DNA of 64,000 bases from Cyclina sinensis (taxonomy: Eukaryota; Mollusca; Bivalvia; Venerida; Veneridae): NCBI GenBank assembly GCA_012932295.1, contig JAAONU010000002.1:22289770-22353769 (forward strand). Reading direction: 5' to 3'. Below are positions 47,611-57,430 of the stretch, in pieces. The notes beneath the pieces are model-generated. The model searched no databases, had not been told where the DNA came from, and saw nothing but the letters and a program-made list of their open reading frames with translations. Position 1 is the stretch's first letter. Every line of letters begins with the position of its first letter. The position numbers were made by a program, and so were the translations under genes.

Positions 47611-47993
47611 TTTACTTCATTTTCTTTTTGTCTATATACTGGTTGCAATCATAATTCCAGCTTGGTCCATTAATTGTTCAGCCATCCTTACAGAAATATT
47701 TCTGTTACACTGTCTCTGCTGGTTAGCTTGGATGTCTTAGTTGTGCTACAAAATGACTACCTAGAATGAAATTGTTTACATAATGTAAATGTATTTTGTT
47801 AAGAAAGAAATAATGAGAACAAAAGCTCTTTTCGCAATCCTACGTGTTATATATAATACAGCTCTCAGCCCTTAGAACAAACTGATTAGTTAGGGTTTTG
47901 TTAAGATCTTGCAAACATAATGGAAAAGAACATCTGACAATTTTCTTTTCAAGAAGACTTTTTTTTTTTTTTTTAAGTATTTATGAGAAAACT
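47611..47993. other. No recognised feature
   Basis: Unique sequence, ending in a run of about 16 T at 47959-47974 just before the 41-bp satellite. Confidence 0.35.
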
Positions 47994-48292
47994 TTCTAAT
48001 ACTATTGAGTAATTCAATAGCCCAACTTCCTTAGTTCTAATACCATTGAGTAATTCAATAGCCCAACTTCCCTAGTTCTAATACCATTGAGTAATTCAAT
48101 AGCCCAACTTCCCTAGTTCTAATACCATTGAGTAATTCAATAGCCCAACTTCCCTAGTTCTAATACCATTGAGTAATTCAATAGCCCAACTTCCCTAGTT
48201 CTAATACCATTGAGTAATTCAATAGCCCAACTTCCCTAGTTCTAATACCATTGAGTAATTCAATAGCCCAACTTCCCTAGTTCTAATACCAG
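47994..48292 (+). repeat. Second 41-bp minisatellite
   Basis: Seven near-identical 41-bp units (TCTAATACCATTGAGTAATT followed by CAATAGCCCAACTTCCCTAG). Each contains the near-palindrome ATTGA-GTAAT-TCAAT. Only the first units differ (TTAGTT for CTAGTT, ACTATT for ACCATT), so the array is young. It is unrelated in sequence to the 41-bp array at 18785, though the period is the same. Confidence 0.92.
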
Positions 48293-49029
48293 CTACAACC
48301 TTCAGTGTTCTTTATTTGTTTGTTTGCAACAGTCAAGTAGTATTGAACAACAGTGTTACATTTACCTTGTCAGGTGAATGTGGTACCCAGGGGAGCTCAT
48401 CAAGCTCTTTTTTTCATACTTTGTTGCACAGCTAGTACATGTATATGTAATTACAAGCAAAGTGTTATCCCAACAATCTCCTGACAAGTAAATCAAACTT
48501 GTCGGTAGGTAACAGAATCCTGAATTATTTATGAAGTTTCATACTGCTCCAAGCAAGTTTTACCCAGCATTGGATTTGAGAAAACTATTGAGGCATGGTG
48601 ACAGCTATTATTGATGTTTTGTGGCATTTTAACCTTTAACTGATATTTGCAAGTCTTTTTATCTGTTTTTTACCATTTAAAGCTGAGACTTAAGATATTG
48701 GCCGAGTTGCATTCATATTTGAACACCCCTCATATCTTACAAGATATGAAGAATAATCATACAACTAATGTGCTAAGCAACAGTTCTCTCAACAAAAGAA
48801 ATTAAAGGTCAAGGACTTATGACAGCAGAAGTTTATATCCAACAAAAATTCATTATATCTGAGACCAACTTAAACTAAAAGTAACATGTGTTTCACAAAC
48901 ACAAAAGCACCATTAATCCTCAAAGACAACCCCTATCAGTTTGAAAGTGTTTGAGACTTGGTGGGTGGGGTAAACAAAAGGCTTATCATTAGAAATATGG
49001 AATCCAGTTATATTTTAGAAATGGGTATG
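48293..49029. other. No firm feature; possible Tc1 flank
   Basis: The left part is unique. TTTGAACACCCCTCATATC near 48717 might be the left terminal repeat of the Tc1-like element that follows; its weak partner on the other side is near 50135-50155 (GGAGTGGGTGTGTTTG). The match is too poor to fix the ends. Confidence 0.3.
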
Positions 49030-50015
49030 ACCTCCTCGTGCTCAGATTAACCTCTTTGACATGGGTCTGGAAGCTGTGTATGAGCTTTTTGATGTCCCTT
49101 TGTGGTATGAGACCCCATTCCTCAGTAAGGGCAGCAGCCAGCTCATTTTTGGTTGATGGCTGACATGGTCATGCAGAAACACGGCGCTGCAGCATGTCCC
49201 AGGCATGTTCTATTGGGTTCATGTCTGGAGACTTAGCTGGCCATTCCATACATTCAACACCTTGCTCATTGACGATTCTCTCATGGTGAGCTGTAGAATT
49301 GTCGTCCATTAACACAAATTCCTAGCTGATGGCACCAGCATATGGAATGACATGAGGTTGGAGAATCTCAGTCAATATAAGGTCTAGCAGTAACTGTGCC
49401 GTTAACAAACATGTGAAGGTCTCTACGCCCATCCTAAGAAATGCCTGCCCAAACAATAACAGAGGCACTTCCAAACTTGTCATGTTTGTATATGCAACAC
49501 TCCCTGAAGCGCTCATTTCGCTGACACCATACACGCCGACGTCCATCATGGAAGTCCAGGGAAAATTTTGACTCCAGTGAATAGCACATTACGAAAGTGC
49601 CTGAGTTGCCAATTAAAGTGATTTCTGGCAAAGTCCAGACGGGCTGCATGGTGTCTTGGTATTAAGAAGGACGTACCACAGGATGGCGAGCACATAAATT
49701 AGCATTGTAGAGTCTGTTGCAATATGTTTGTTCCGAGATTCGAACACCAGAAGCAGTTTGGAAGTCTCTATTTAGAGCAACAGCCGAGTCAAACCTATGG
49801 CGCTTTGCCAGGATAACGATGGCACAGTCTTCCCGAGCAGATGTTTACCTTGGACGTCCACTCTGAGGACGTCTGGTGACGGCACCTGTGTCCAGGTACT
49901 TTTGCCAAAGTCGTTGGATTACACTTTGGCTTACACCATGCTCATAGGCCACCGCAGGCTGCGTTTGCCCAGCCAACAGACAACCAACTGCTCTGGCTGC
50001 CTCAGCCTCCGACAT
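49030..50015 (-). pseudogene. Dead Tc1/mariner-type transposase
   Basis: Read on the minus strand, the N-terminus starts MSEAEAARAVGCLLAG, followed by helix-turn-helix residues GVSQSVIQRLWQKYLDTGAV and the GRPR linker. A stop follows at once. A later part has DGRRRVWCQRNERF and GSASVIVWAGIS (then a stop), then [13 protein letters not shown] and [14 protein letters not shown]. This is the DD34E Tc1 pattern. Defects: the first catalytic Asp position (usually SDES) reads SLES; a frame change lies just before it; four residues are missing between the second Asp and Glu (30 instead of 34 between them); at least four in-frame stops occur. The enzyme would cut and paste DNA at TA; this copy cannot be active. 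Confidence 0.85.
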
Positions 50016-50238
50016 GTCTTCTAGGCATCAGAGATTCTTAACACTAATCAGTTCTATAGTGTAACAGATGATTTGAACCTGCTCATGTCACGTTGACTTT
50101 ATTCTACACTTTTGATTTTCACTTGGTTTTGAGGAGTGGGTGTGTTTGCATGGACCGGAATAATTGAGCTAACACATATATACACAAGTACTGGTGTGTC
50201 TAAAGTAAACACAATTAAACTTTTACATGAACATTTTT
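50016..50238. other. Right flank of Tc1-like relic
   Basis: Noncoding; may include the right end of the transposon (GTGGGTGTGTTTGCATGG), but no clear TA-flanked inverted repeat. Confidence 0.3.
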
Positions 50239-51058
50239 GTGTCGCCTGCTACGAAGTAGCCACGACATATAGGGATCACTTCTCCACCGTCCGTCTGTTC
50301 GTCTGTCTGTCCGTCCGTCTGTCCGTCCATCACAAAACTTGTCTGGACTACTCTTCAGAAACTACTGGTAAGAGTTATGGCCCTTTTATGATTTTTATTT
50401 TTAAATTTTGTCTGGACTACTTCTCTTATACTAATAATTGAATGAAATTTTACAGGATTGATCAGTACATCAAGTACTTGCGCATATCTAACGGGTTTTT
50501 TGGTTGAATGATTTTTGGCTGAGTTATGGCCCTTGAATGAAAAAGGTGTTTTGGCCAAATAATGAATTTTGTGTTGCAGGCTTTACAGTAGCTGCGACAT
50601 GCTAAAAAGTAGCCATGACATATAGGGATCACTCCCCCATCTTCTGTCTGTCTGTCCGTCCGTCCATCTGTCTGTCTGTCTGTCCAACTACAGGTGCAAT
50701 TTCATCCAAACTTTACAGGATTGATCAGTACCAAGTCTAGTGGTGCATAGCGTCAGCATTTTCTAGTTCAATGATTTTTGTCAGAGTTATGGCCCTTTAA
50801 TGATTTTTATTTTTAAAGTTTGAGCCGACTACTTCTCTTATACTACTAAAGTAATTTAAATGAAATGTTACAGGATTGTTCTGTACCTCAAGTACTTGGG
50901 CATGTCTTACAGGTTTTTCGGTTGAATGATTTTTGGCTGAGTTATGGCCCTTGAATAAAAAAATGCGTTTTGGGCTGCAAACTGATCAATCACCTCTCAA
51001 AACTACTGTTTAATTGGCTATCATCAGGCAACACATGTGATCACTGATCGCCCTTGTT
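50239..51058 (+). mobile_element. Family C element with internal second start
   Basis: The 5' stem-loop is TCGCCTGCTACGAAGTAGCC (inner GCTAC-GAA-GTAGC), then GGGATCAC and CCGTCTGTCTGTCCGTCCG. A second, decayed start with AAAAAGTAGCCATGACATAT, GGGATCAC and another GTCTGTCC block occurs at 50595-50690, so this may be two elements head-to-tail or an internal duplication. Units carry CAGAGTTATGGCCCTTTAAT. The 3' end is TCAGGCAACACATG, hairpin GTGATCACTGATCGC and CCTTGTT. Confidence 0.72.
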
Positions 51059-51390
51059 GCATTTAAAAAAACTATGAACCTAAGTCTTGACCGTTAATTT
51101 ATTTTGTTGAGTGTATTTGATACAGATTTACAGAAATTTTGGAAATGTTCTTGCCTTTTACATTTTATTATGGGAAAAAGCCAATCTGTACTTCACCTTA
51201 ACTGACCTTAATAGAATTACTGAAGTGAGGAGTAATTATCTCCTCTGTTATTCTAATTATCTGAATAATTGACAGTTGCTGGGGCTGTATTGATGAAGAG
51301 GTAATTACATTAGACACATTGATGTACTAATTGTCTCGGCCACAAATAAATCTTTGTGGCAAGAATTTAGGTAGCGTTTGAAATAATAAA
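51059..51390. other. No recognised feature
   Basis: Unique AT-rich sequence between family C and family D elements. Confidence 0.35.
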
Positions 51391-51698
51391 TTTATACCCC
51401 TGAAACGAAGTTTAGGAGGGGTATATAGGAGTCACCCGGTGGTTGGTCGGTCGGTTGTCCGTTGCAATTTCCTTGTCCGGAGTATAACATGAAAACTAAT
51501 GTTGGAATTCAGTGCAACTTCATACAATGGTCAACCACAATGACAGGAAATGCAGTGTACAAGAACCACAACTATCTTTAATTGCCCACAACCATAACTC
51601 TATTTCAATTCTTTTACAAAGTATTCTGTTACTTATAACTTCCTCAGTTCGGAAGCAGTCTTGAGGGGATATTAATAACATTTAGTGATAGCTCTAGA
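51391..51698 (+). mobile_element. Family D element, short internal-deletion copy
   Basis: The 5' stem-loop TTTATACCCCTGAAACGAAG with GGAGGGGTATATAGGAG is followed by GTTGGTCGGTCGG, barely one unit, and a 3' end GGGGATATTAATAAC, ATTTAGTGATAGCT and CTAG. At 308 bp it is about a quarter of the 35517 copy, so the terminal parts are kept while the tandem core is almost gone. Confidence 0.75.
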
Positions 51699-51809
51699 TT
51701 CTTAAGGTGTATATTTGTTGTATACATTAACAGCCTGAAGTGAAAAAAATGTGTTTACCTTTAATGCAAAGATGCAAGGGAGGGCGTTTAAATGTTGTTG
51801 CTTATTTTT

Positions 51810-52740
51810 TTATACTTATTTTTTTTAGGAGTAACTTGTCGGTCAGTCGGTCTGTCCGTCATGGTTTCCGGATGATAACTCATGAGTGGCTTGACAGATT
51901 TAAACAATTTTTGGTACACAGGTGTAACATCATAAGATACAGGTCAAGTTCGATATTGGGGCTGGTGGGGCCAAGGTCAAGGTCACTGTTACTAAAAATA
52001 GAAAAATGGTTTCCGGACAATAACTCATGAATTGCTTGACAGATTTAAACAGTTTTTGGTACACAGGTGTAACATCATAAGATATAGGTCAAGTTTGCTG
52101 GTGGGGCCAAGGTCAAGGTCACTGTTTCTAAAAATAGAAAAACGGTTTCCAGACAATAACTCGTGAATGGCTTGACAGATTTAAACACTTTTTGATACAC
52201 AGGTGTAGCATCGATATTTGGGCTGGTGGGGCCAAGGTCAAGGTCGCTGTTACATAAAATAGAAAAACTATGTCCGGACAATAACTCATGAATGGCTTGA
52301 CAGATTTAAACAATTTTTGGTACACAGGTGTAACATCATAAGATACAGGTCAACTTTGATATTGGGACTGGTGGGGCCAAGGTCAAGGTCACTGTTACTA
52401 AAAAATAAAAAAATAAATGGTTTCTGCTCAATAACTTGAGTAAGGAATGAGATGTTTTGATGAAATTTGCTTTAAAGGTAGCTTCTATGAAGACGACACT
52501 TTGGATTGAAAATTTTGCCAGTTTGGTCAAGGTCACTGTTTGCATAAACTTAAGCTAGTTCTACTAGAAAATATACAGTTCAGTGGTCTACCAGTAATTG
52601 TTTTTTCTATATACAATATTATTAAATATAAAATATATACATATTTCCATGTTTCTTAGGTCACTTTATGCCATTGATTTTCAGTTCCAGTATCAAGCAC
52701 CCATGTGGGGGTATTAATCACCTTTAGTGATAGTTCTAGT
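51810..52740 (+). mobile_element. Family D-type element with a different core
   Basis: The 5' end is decayed (TATACTTATTTTTTTTAGG then GTCGGTCAGTCGGTCTGTCC). Four units of about 125 bp carry GGTTTCCGGA(C/T)(A/G)ATAACTCA, GAATGGCTTGACAGATTTAA, TACACAGGTGTAACATCATA and GGGGCCAAGGTCAAGGTCAC. The 3' end GGGGGTATTAATCACC, TTTAGTGATAGTT and CTAGTT matches family D. Same terminus, unrelated core: an exchange of core between elements, or capture. Confidence 0.7.
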
Positions 52741-52743
52741 TAT

Positions 52744-54464
52744 TTTTAGCTCACCTGTCACATAGTGACAGAGTGAGCTTTTCTGATCACCTTTTGTCCG
52801 TCGTCAGTCCGTCAGTCCGTCCGTCCGTTAACAATTGGTTTGTTAACACTCTAGTGGTCACATTTTTGCCTCAATTGTCATGAAACTTGGTCAGGATGTT
52901 TGTCTCATTAATATCTCGGACGAGTTCGAACATGGGTTATCAGGGTTGGAAAACTAGGTCACAGCCCAAATATAGAAAAACCTTGTTAACACTCTAGAGG
53001 CTACTTTTTCGGTCCAAATATCCTGGAAATTAGAAATGTTCTAATGATGATTTCTAGCTCAAGTTCAAATATGGGTCATCTGGGTTCAAAAACTAGGTCA
53101 CGGAGCCCAAAAATAGAAAAATCTTGTTAACACTCTAGAGGTTACATTTTCAGCCCAAATAATCTTGAAATTTGTCAGAAAGGTTCCTTTGATGATTTCT
53201 AGGTCAAGTTCAAATATAGGTCATCTGGGGTCAAAAACTAGGTCACAGAGCCCAAATATTGAAAAACCTTGTTAACACTCTAGAGGTAACATTTTTAGAC
53301 CAAATAATCTGGAAATCTGTCAGATAGGTTGCTTCTATGATTTCTAGCACAAGTTTGAATATGGGTCATCTGGGTTCAAAAACTAGGTCACAGAGCCCAA
53401 AAATAGAAACATCTTGTTAACACTCTAGAGATTACATTTTTAGACCAAATAATCTGGAAATCTGTCAGAAAGGTTGCTTCTATGATTTCTAGCACAAGTT
53501 TGAATATGGGTCATCTGGGTTCAAAAACTAGGTCACAGAGCCCAAAAATACAGAAATCTTGTTTACACTCTAGAGGTTACATTTTCAGCCCAAATAATCT
53601 TGAAATTTGTCAGAAAAAATTGCCTTGAGGATTTCTAGATCAAGTTTGAGTATTCTAGATCAAGTTTGAGTATGGGTCATCTGGGGTCACAAACCTTGTT
53701 AGTATTCTAAATGTAGCATTTTCAGTCCAAATAACCTGGAAATTTGTCAGAAAGATTCTGTGGATGATTTCTAGCTCAGTTTTGAATATAGGTTCTCTGG
53801 GGTCAAAAACTAGGTCACAGAGCCCGAAAGTAGAAAAACCTTGTAAAAGCTCTAGAGGTTACATTTTTAGTCCAAATGTCCTTGAAATTTGTCAGAAAGG
53901 TTGTTTGAATGATTTCTAGCTCAAATTTGGATATGGGTCATCTGGGATCAAAAACTAGGTCACATGGTACAAATATGTAAAAAACTTTTTAACCCACCAG
54001 AGGTACCATTTTCAGTCCAAATATCCTGGAAATTTGTCAGACAGGTTTTTTTATGATTTCTAGCTCAAGTTGGAGTATGGGTCATCTGGGGTCAAAAACT
54101 AGGTCACAGAGCCCAAATATGGAAAAAACTTTGTAAACACTCTAGAGGCTACATTTTAAGTTCAAATGTCCTGGAAATTTGTCAGATAGGTTCTTTTGAT
54201 GATTTGTAGCTCAAGTTTGGCTATGGGTTATCTGGGGTCAAAAACTAGGTCACAGAGCCTAAATATTGAGAAACCTTGTTAACACTCTAGATGCTACTTT
54301 TTCAGTCCAAATATCCTGGAAATTTGTCAAAGAGATTGTTTCAATAATTTCTAGGTCAAGTTCAAATATGGGTCATTTGGGCTCAATTAACCAGGTCCAT
54401 AGCAACTTTGTTAAAAGCAGTCATACTCAGGTGAGCGATACAGGGCCATCATGGCCCTCTTGTT
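52744..54464 (+). mobile_element. Family A element with variant 5' hairpin
   Basis: The 5' hairpin is AGCTCACCTGTCAC ATA GTGACAGAGTGAGCT: the inner stem differs from other copies but still pairs. GTCCGTCGTCAGTCCGTCAG and (GTCC)n follow. The core is array 2 only (about ten 145-bp units), as in the 33872 copy. The 3' end TACTCAGGTGAGCGATACAG, GGGCCATCATGGCCC, TCTTGTT is intact. It starts 4 bp after the CTAG end of the family D element, in T-rich sequence. Confidence 0.87.
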
Positions 54465-54919
54465 TTTTATTGTCTTTAGGTCAATTTAAATCATTAAGAT
54501 CAATACTGCTGATGTAATTGAACTTGTATAATGTGTTTTCAGCTGACATAAGTGTGTGCTCAGGATGAGTTATTGTGGTCACTGAATGTCCATGGTCTGT
54601 CTGTTGTCTGTCCAACACTCTACAGGTCACATTTAACATCCTTCTGTGCACAACATGATTTTTTGCAACTCTTCAGATTTCTTATTGAAAAAGACCATTT
54701 TACCTTTCAAGCGACGGATTGTAGATCCGCGAGAGAGCATAAAACAGGTGCACGATCACGTAGTATCCTACTATTGCAATGCCAACCCTAACATTCCAAT
54801 GTAATGTAAATTGGTCTTATCTCTACATGCGAACGTCTCTACTTGTTTCACTCAATTCATTAGCGTAGCATTCTAAACTCAACGTGTCAACACCTTCTCA
54901 AAATTCTCAACACCTTCAA
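54465..54919. other. Mostly unassigned; faint family A 5' relic
   Basis: CAGCTGACATAAGTGTGTGC with TCAGGATGAGTTATTGTGG near 54540 and CTGTCTGTTGTCTGTCC look like a decayed family A 5' end with one array-2 fragment (ACACTCTACAGGTCACATTT). The remainder to 54919 is CpG-containing unique sequence with no feature I can name. Confidence 0.4.
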
Positions 54920-55082
54920 AAATATCTCAGCAGAAATGGACAGTAATTGACAAACAAAAGGTCACATTGACCTTGAAAGGCATAACAGTTTCGGATCAAT
55001 AACTATAGAATCGTTTGGCCCAGGTTCATTAAAATTAGTATGTTGGTTGGTCTTGACCAGTAGATGACCCCTATAGTTTTCC

Positions 55083-55097
55083 AGGTCACAGTGACCT
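55083..55097. promoter_or_regulatory. Perfect consensus ERE-like palindrome
   Basis: Exact AGGTCACAGTGACCT in a second, separate family B element, preceded by GTTTTCC and followed by TGAAAAGC. Confidence 0.6.
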
Positions 55098-55515
55098 TGA
55101 AAAGCAAAATGGTTTCCAATTAATTACTATAGAATGCTTTGATCTACATCCCAAAAACTTCATAGGCAAGTTGATCACAACCAGAAGATGACCCCTATAG
55201 TTTTTCAGGTCATTAAGTCAAAGGCCAAAGTCAGTGACCTTGAAAAGCAGGACAGTTTCCAATCAAAACCTATAGAACCCTTGGACCCATCTTCCTCAAA
55301 CTTAGTATGTAGGTTGATCATGACCAGTAGATGACCCCTAAAGAGTTTTGGATCATTATGGCAAAGGCCATGGTAACTGTGACCTTGAAAAGCAAAACAG
55401 TTTCTGATCAATAACTATAGAATGCTTGGGCCCAGGTTCCTCATACTTGGTATTTAGTTTATTCATGACTAGTAGATGACCTGTATTGTTTTTCAGGTCA
55501 TTGGGTCAAAGGCCA

Positions 55516-55530
55516 AGGTCACAGTGACCT
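55516..55530. promoter_or_regulatory. Perfect consensus ERE-like palindrome
   Basis: Exact AGGTCACAGTGACCT, 433 bp after the site at 55083; the same three-unit spacing (434 bp) separates the sites at 23549 and 23983. Confidence 0.6.
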
Positions 55531-55800
55531 TAAAAAGTGAAATGGTTTCTAATCAATAAATATTAAATGCTTGTGCCCCCATTCCTCAAAATTTGTACAG
55601 TGCTTTCTCATTACCAATGACCCCTATAGTTTTTCAGATAACCAAGTCAAAGGCTAACATCACAGTGACTATGAAAAGCAAAACAGTTTTGATCTGTTAC
55701 TAAAGAATGCTTGGGTCCAGGTTCCTCAAACTGAGTGTGAAGGTTGGACATGGCCATTAGATGATCCCTATAGATATTTGGGTCATTAGATCAAAGGCCA

Positions 55801-55815
55801 AGGTCACAGTGACCT
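55801..55815. promoter_or_regulatory. Perfect consensus ERE-like palindrome
   Basis: Exact AGGTCACAGTGACCT two units after the site at 55516, preceded by AAAGGCCA. Confidence 0.6.
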
Positions 55816-56278
55816 TGAAAATGGTTTCTGATCAATTACTATAGAACACTTGGGTTCAGGTTCTCAAACTAGGTTTTTAGGTTGGTCATGACCAGAAGAT
55901 GACCCCTTTAGCTTTACAGATCATCAGGTCAAAGGCCAACATGACAGTGACCTTGAAATGCAAATTGGTTTCTGATAAAAAAAAGTATAGAATGCTTTGG
56001 CCCAGGCATCCTTAAACTTCATAGGCAGGTTGGTCATGGCCAGAAAATCACCTCTATAGTTTTTAGGGGTACAAGATCAAAGGTCAAGATCATATTGACT
56101 ATTAACAGAAAAATGGTTTCCAATCTATAACTAGAGAACCCTCGAGCAATGGCTTCACAGACATGCTATGCAGGTTGGTCAGTTCAGGAGATGACCCTTT
56201 ATACCTTCCTATACTCTTATGGCTTCCTCTAGGGATCTGGCACTAGGGGGCATATATATTTTACAAACATTTCTTGTT

Positions 56279-56604
56279 CACATTTTATTTTTATTGTTTA
56301 TTCTCAAATTGAAATCAGTTAAGATAGAATTTAAAAAAAGAGAGATGTTTTTAGTTCAGCTTCTTAGCATTCAATCTGTTTTGTAGACATTTTTGCAATC
56401 CATCATTCAATTGTTCCTTGATATATCCCTTTTTTCCCTCTGACAAGGCAGTAATGTGGGTGTATTAATCACAGTCAATGATAGGTTTAGTTTATTTCGA
56501 TGATAAATACATTACGACTCTTTTCTTTCTTAGCAGTTATACTCAGGTAGCTTTATGAGGGCCATCATAGCCCTTTTTTTTATACATGTACATGTGTATA
56601 TCTA
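56279..56604 (+). mobile_element. Decayed 3' ends of family D and family A
   Basis: GTGGGTGTATTAATCACAGT with CAATGATAGGTTTAGTT (about 56457-56495) is a worn family D 3' end. TTATACTCAGGTAGCTTTAT, GAGGGCCATCATAGCCC and TTTTTTT (about 56534-56580) is a worn family A 3' end. Their bodies are not recognisable, so this is a graveyard of terminal fragments. Confidence 0.5.
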
Positions 56605-57430
56605 CTGGTTGGCAAGATGACCTCGACACGTAGATAACTCCTACACTAGGTTAATTCAATTGGTAAAACATTTTTTTACTAACAATCAAGCACACCGCTG
56701 CCTAGTAATTTTAGAACAGGGTAGCCACCCACGATCTGGTCAAAGTCGGTAAGTTTTTTCATACCTTTATACGGACCTTTTACTTTCTGATTACAAAATC
56801 CCATAAAAACATTCGGGGGACTCCGAATATGCTGCGCATGTGCAATGCGCTATCTATGGAGAGGCCCGTAAAATGTTCTATAGATATTGCACTACCCAAT
56901 AGGCTAGCAGACGACAAGAAGAAAGTACTAAAAATGCAATTTTACTTATTCAAGTGAAAGACTCCACGTCAATTTAACGCGGGTCGTATGCTTTAGTTAT
57001 TATTTGTTGTTTTATCGACAAAAGTAACTCGACGGCATTAATTACGCCACGGCGATTTAAAAGCATGGTTAGAAACACGAGCCATTATTTGTTAAGTATT
57101 TCAAACAATGTAGTAAAAATATCAGCATAAGATAAGAAAAATATATAAAATATCAATAAAAATGTTTTTTCTTGATTTCTAGCAGTTTCCGGCTTTAAAC
57201 GTAAAGTGTTGACGTTATCTACTGTCGCGGTGCAAAATAACACGTTTTGGGTACCTCATTTAGGGCCTCATAGAAGTACCTGTTCTGTTTCTAAAAATAA
57301 CGCTTTTCGGTGTCGTGTAAAATCGATTAGCTGAAGTTTGTTTAGGTAGGGTAAGAGTGTAATTTCATGAATATATGTAAGATATTACAGAAAACTTTGA
57401 CTTAGTGTCGAGGTTATCTCGCCAACCAGA
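56605..57430. mobile_element. 826-bp inverted-repeat element
   Basis: The left end CTGGTTGGCAAGATGACCTC continues GACAC; the right end inverse reads CTGGTTGGCGAGATAACCTC then GACAC, giving about 25 bp of inverted repeat with two or three mismatches. The inside is noncoding and richer in CpG than its surroundings (GCGCATGTGCAATGCGC, CTGTCGCGG). The flanks (TATATCTA and ATACTT) do not give a clean target duplication. Superfamily unknown. Confidence 0.7.

Larger units (their letters stand above)
54920..56278 (+). mobile_element. Family B element, 5'-truncated, with ERE-like sites
   Basis: About nine units of roughly 140 bp carry CATGACCAGTAGATGACCCC, CAGGTCATTGGGTCAAAGGC and CAGTGACCTTGAAAAGCAAA. 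The 3' end is GGGGGCATAT, the hairpin TATTTTACAAACAT (one pair weaker than in the 12540 copy) and TTCTTGTT. No 5' stem or microsatellite was found; the left edge near 54920 is where the units begin. Confidence 0.75.

Noticed and set aside
47994..48292. CRISPR-like regular repeat
   Set aside because: Units are contiguous with no unique spacers; this is a tandem satellite in a eukaryotic context.
54700..54800. tRNA-like GC-richer patch
   Set aside because: I could not fold a cloverleaf or find both Pol III boxes in order.
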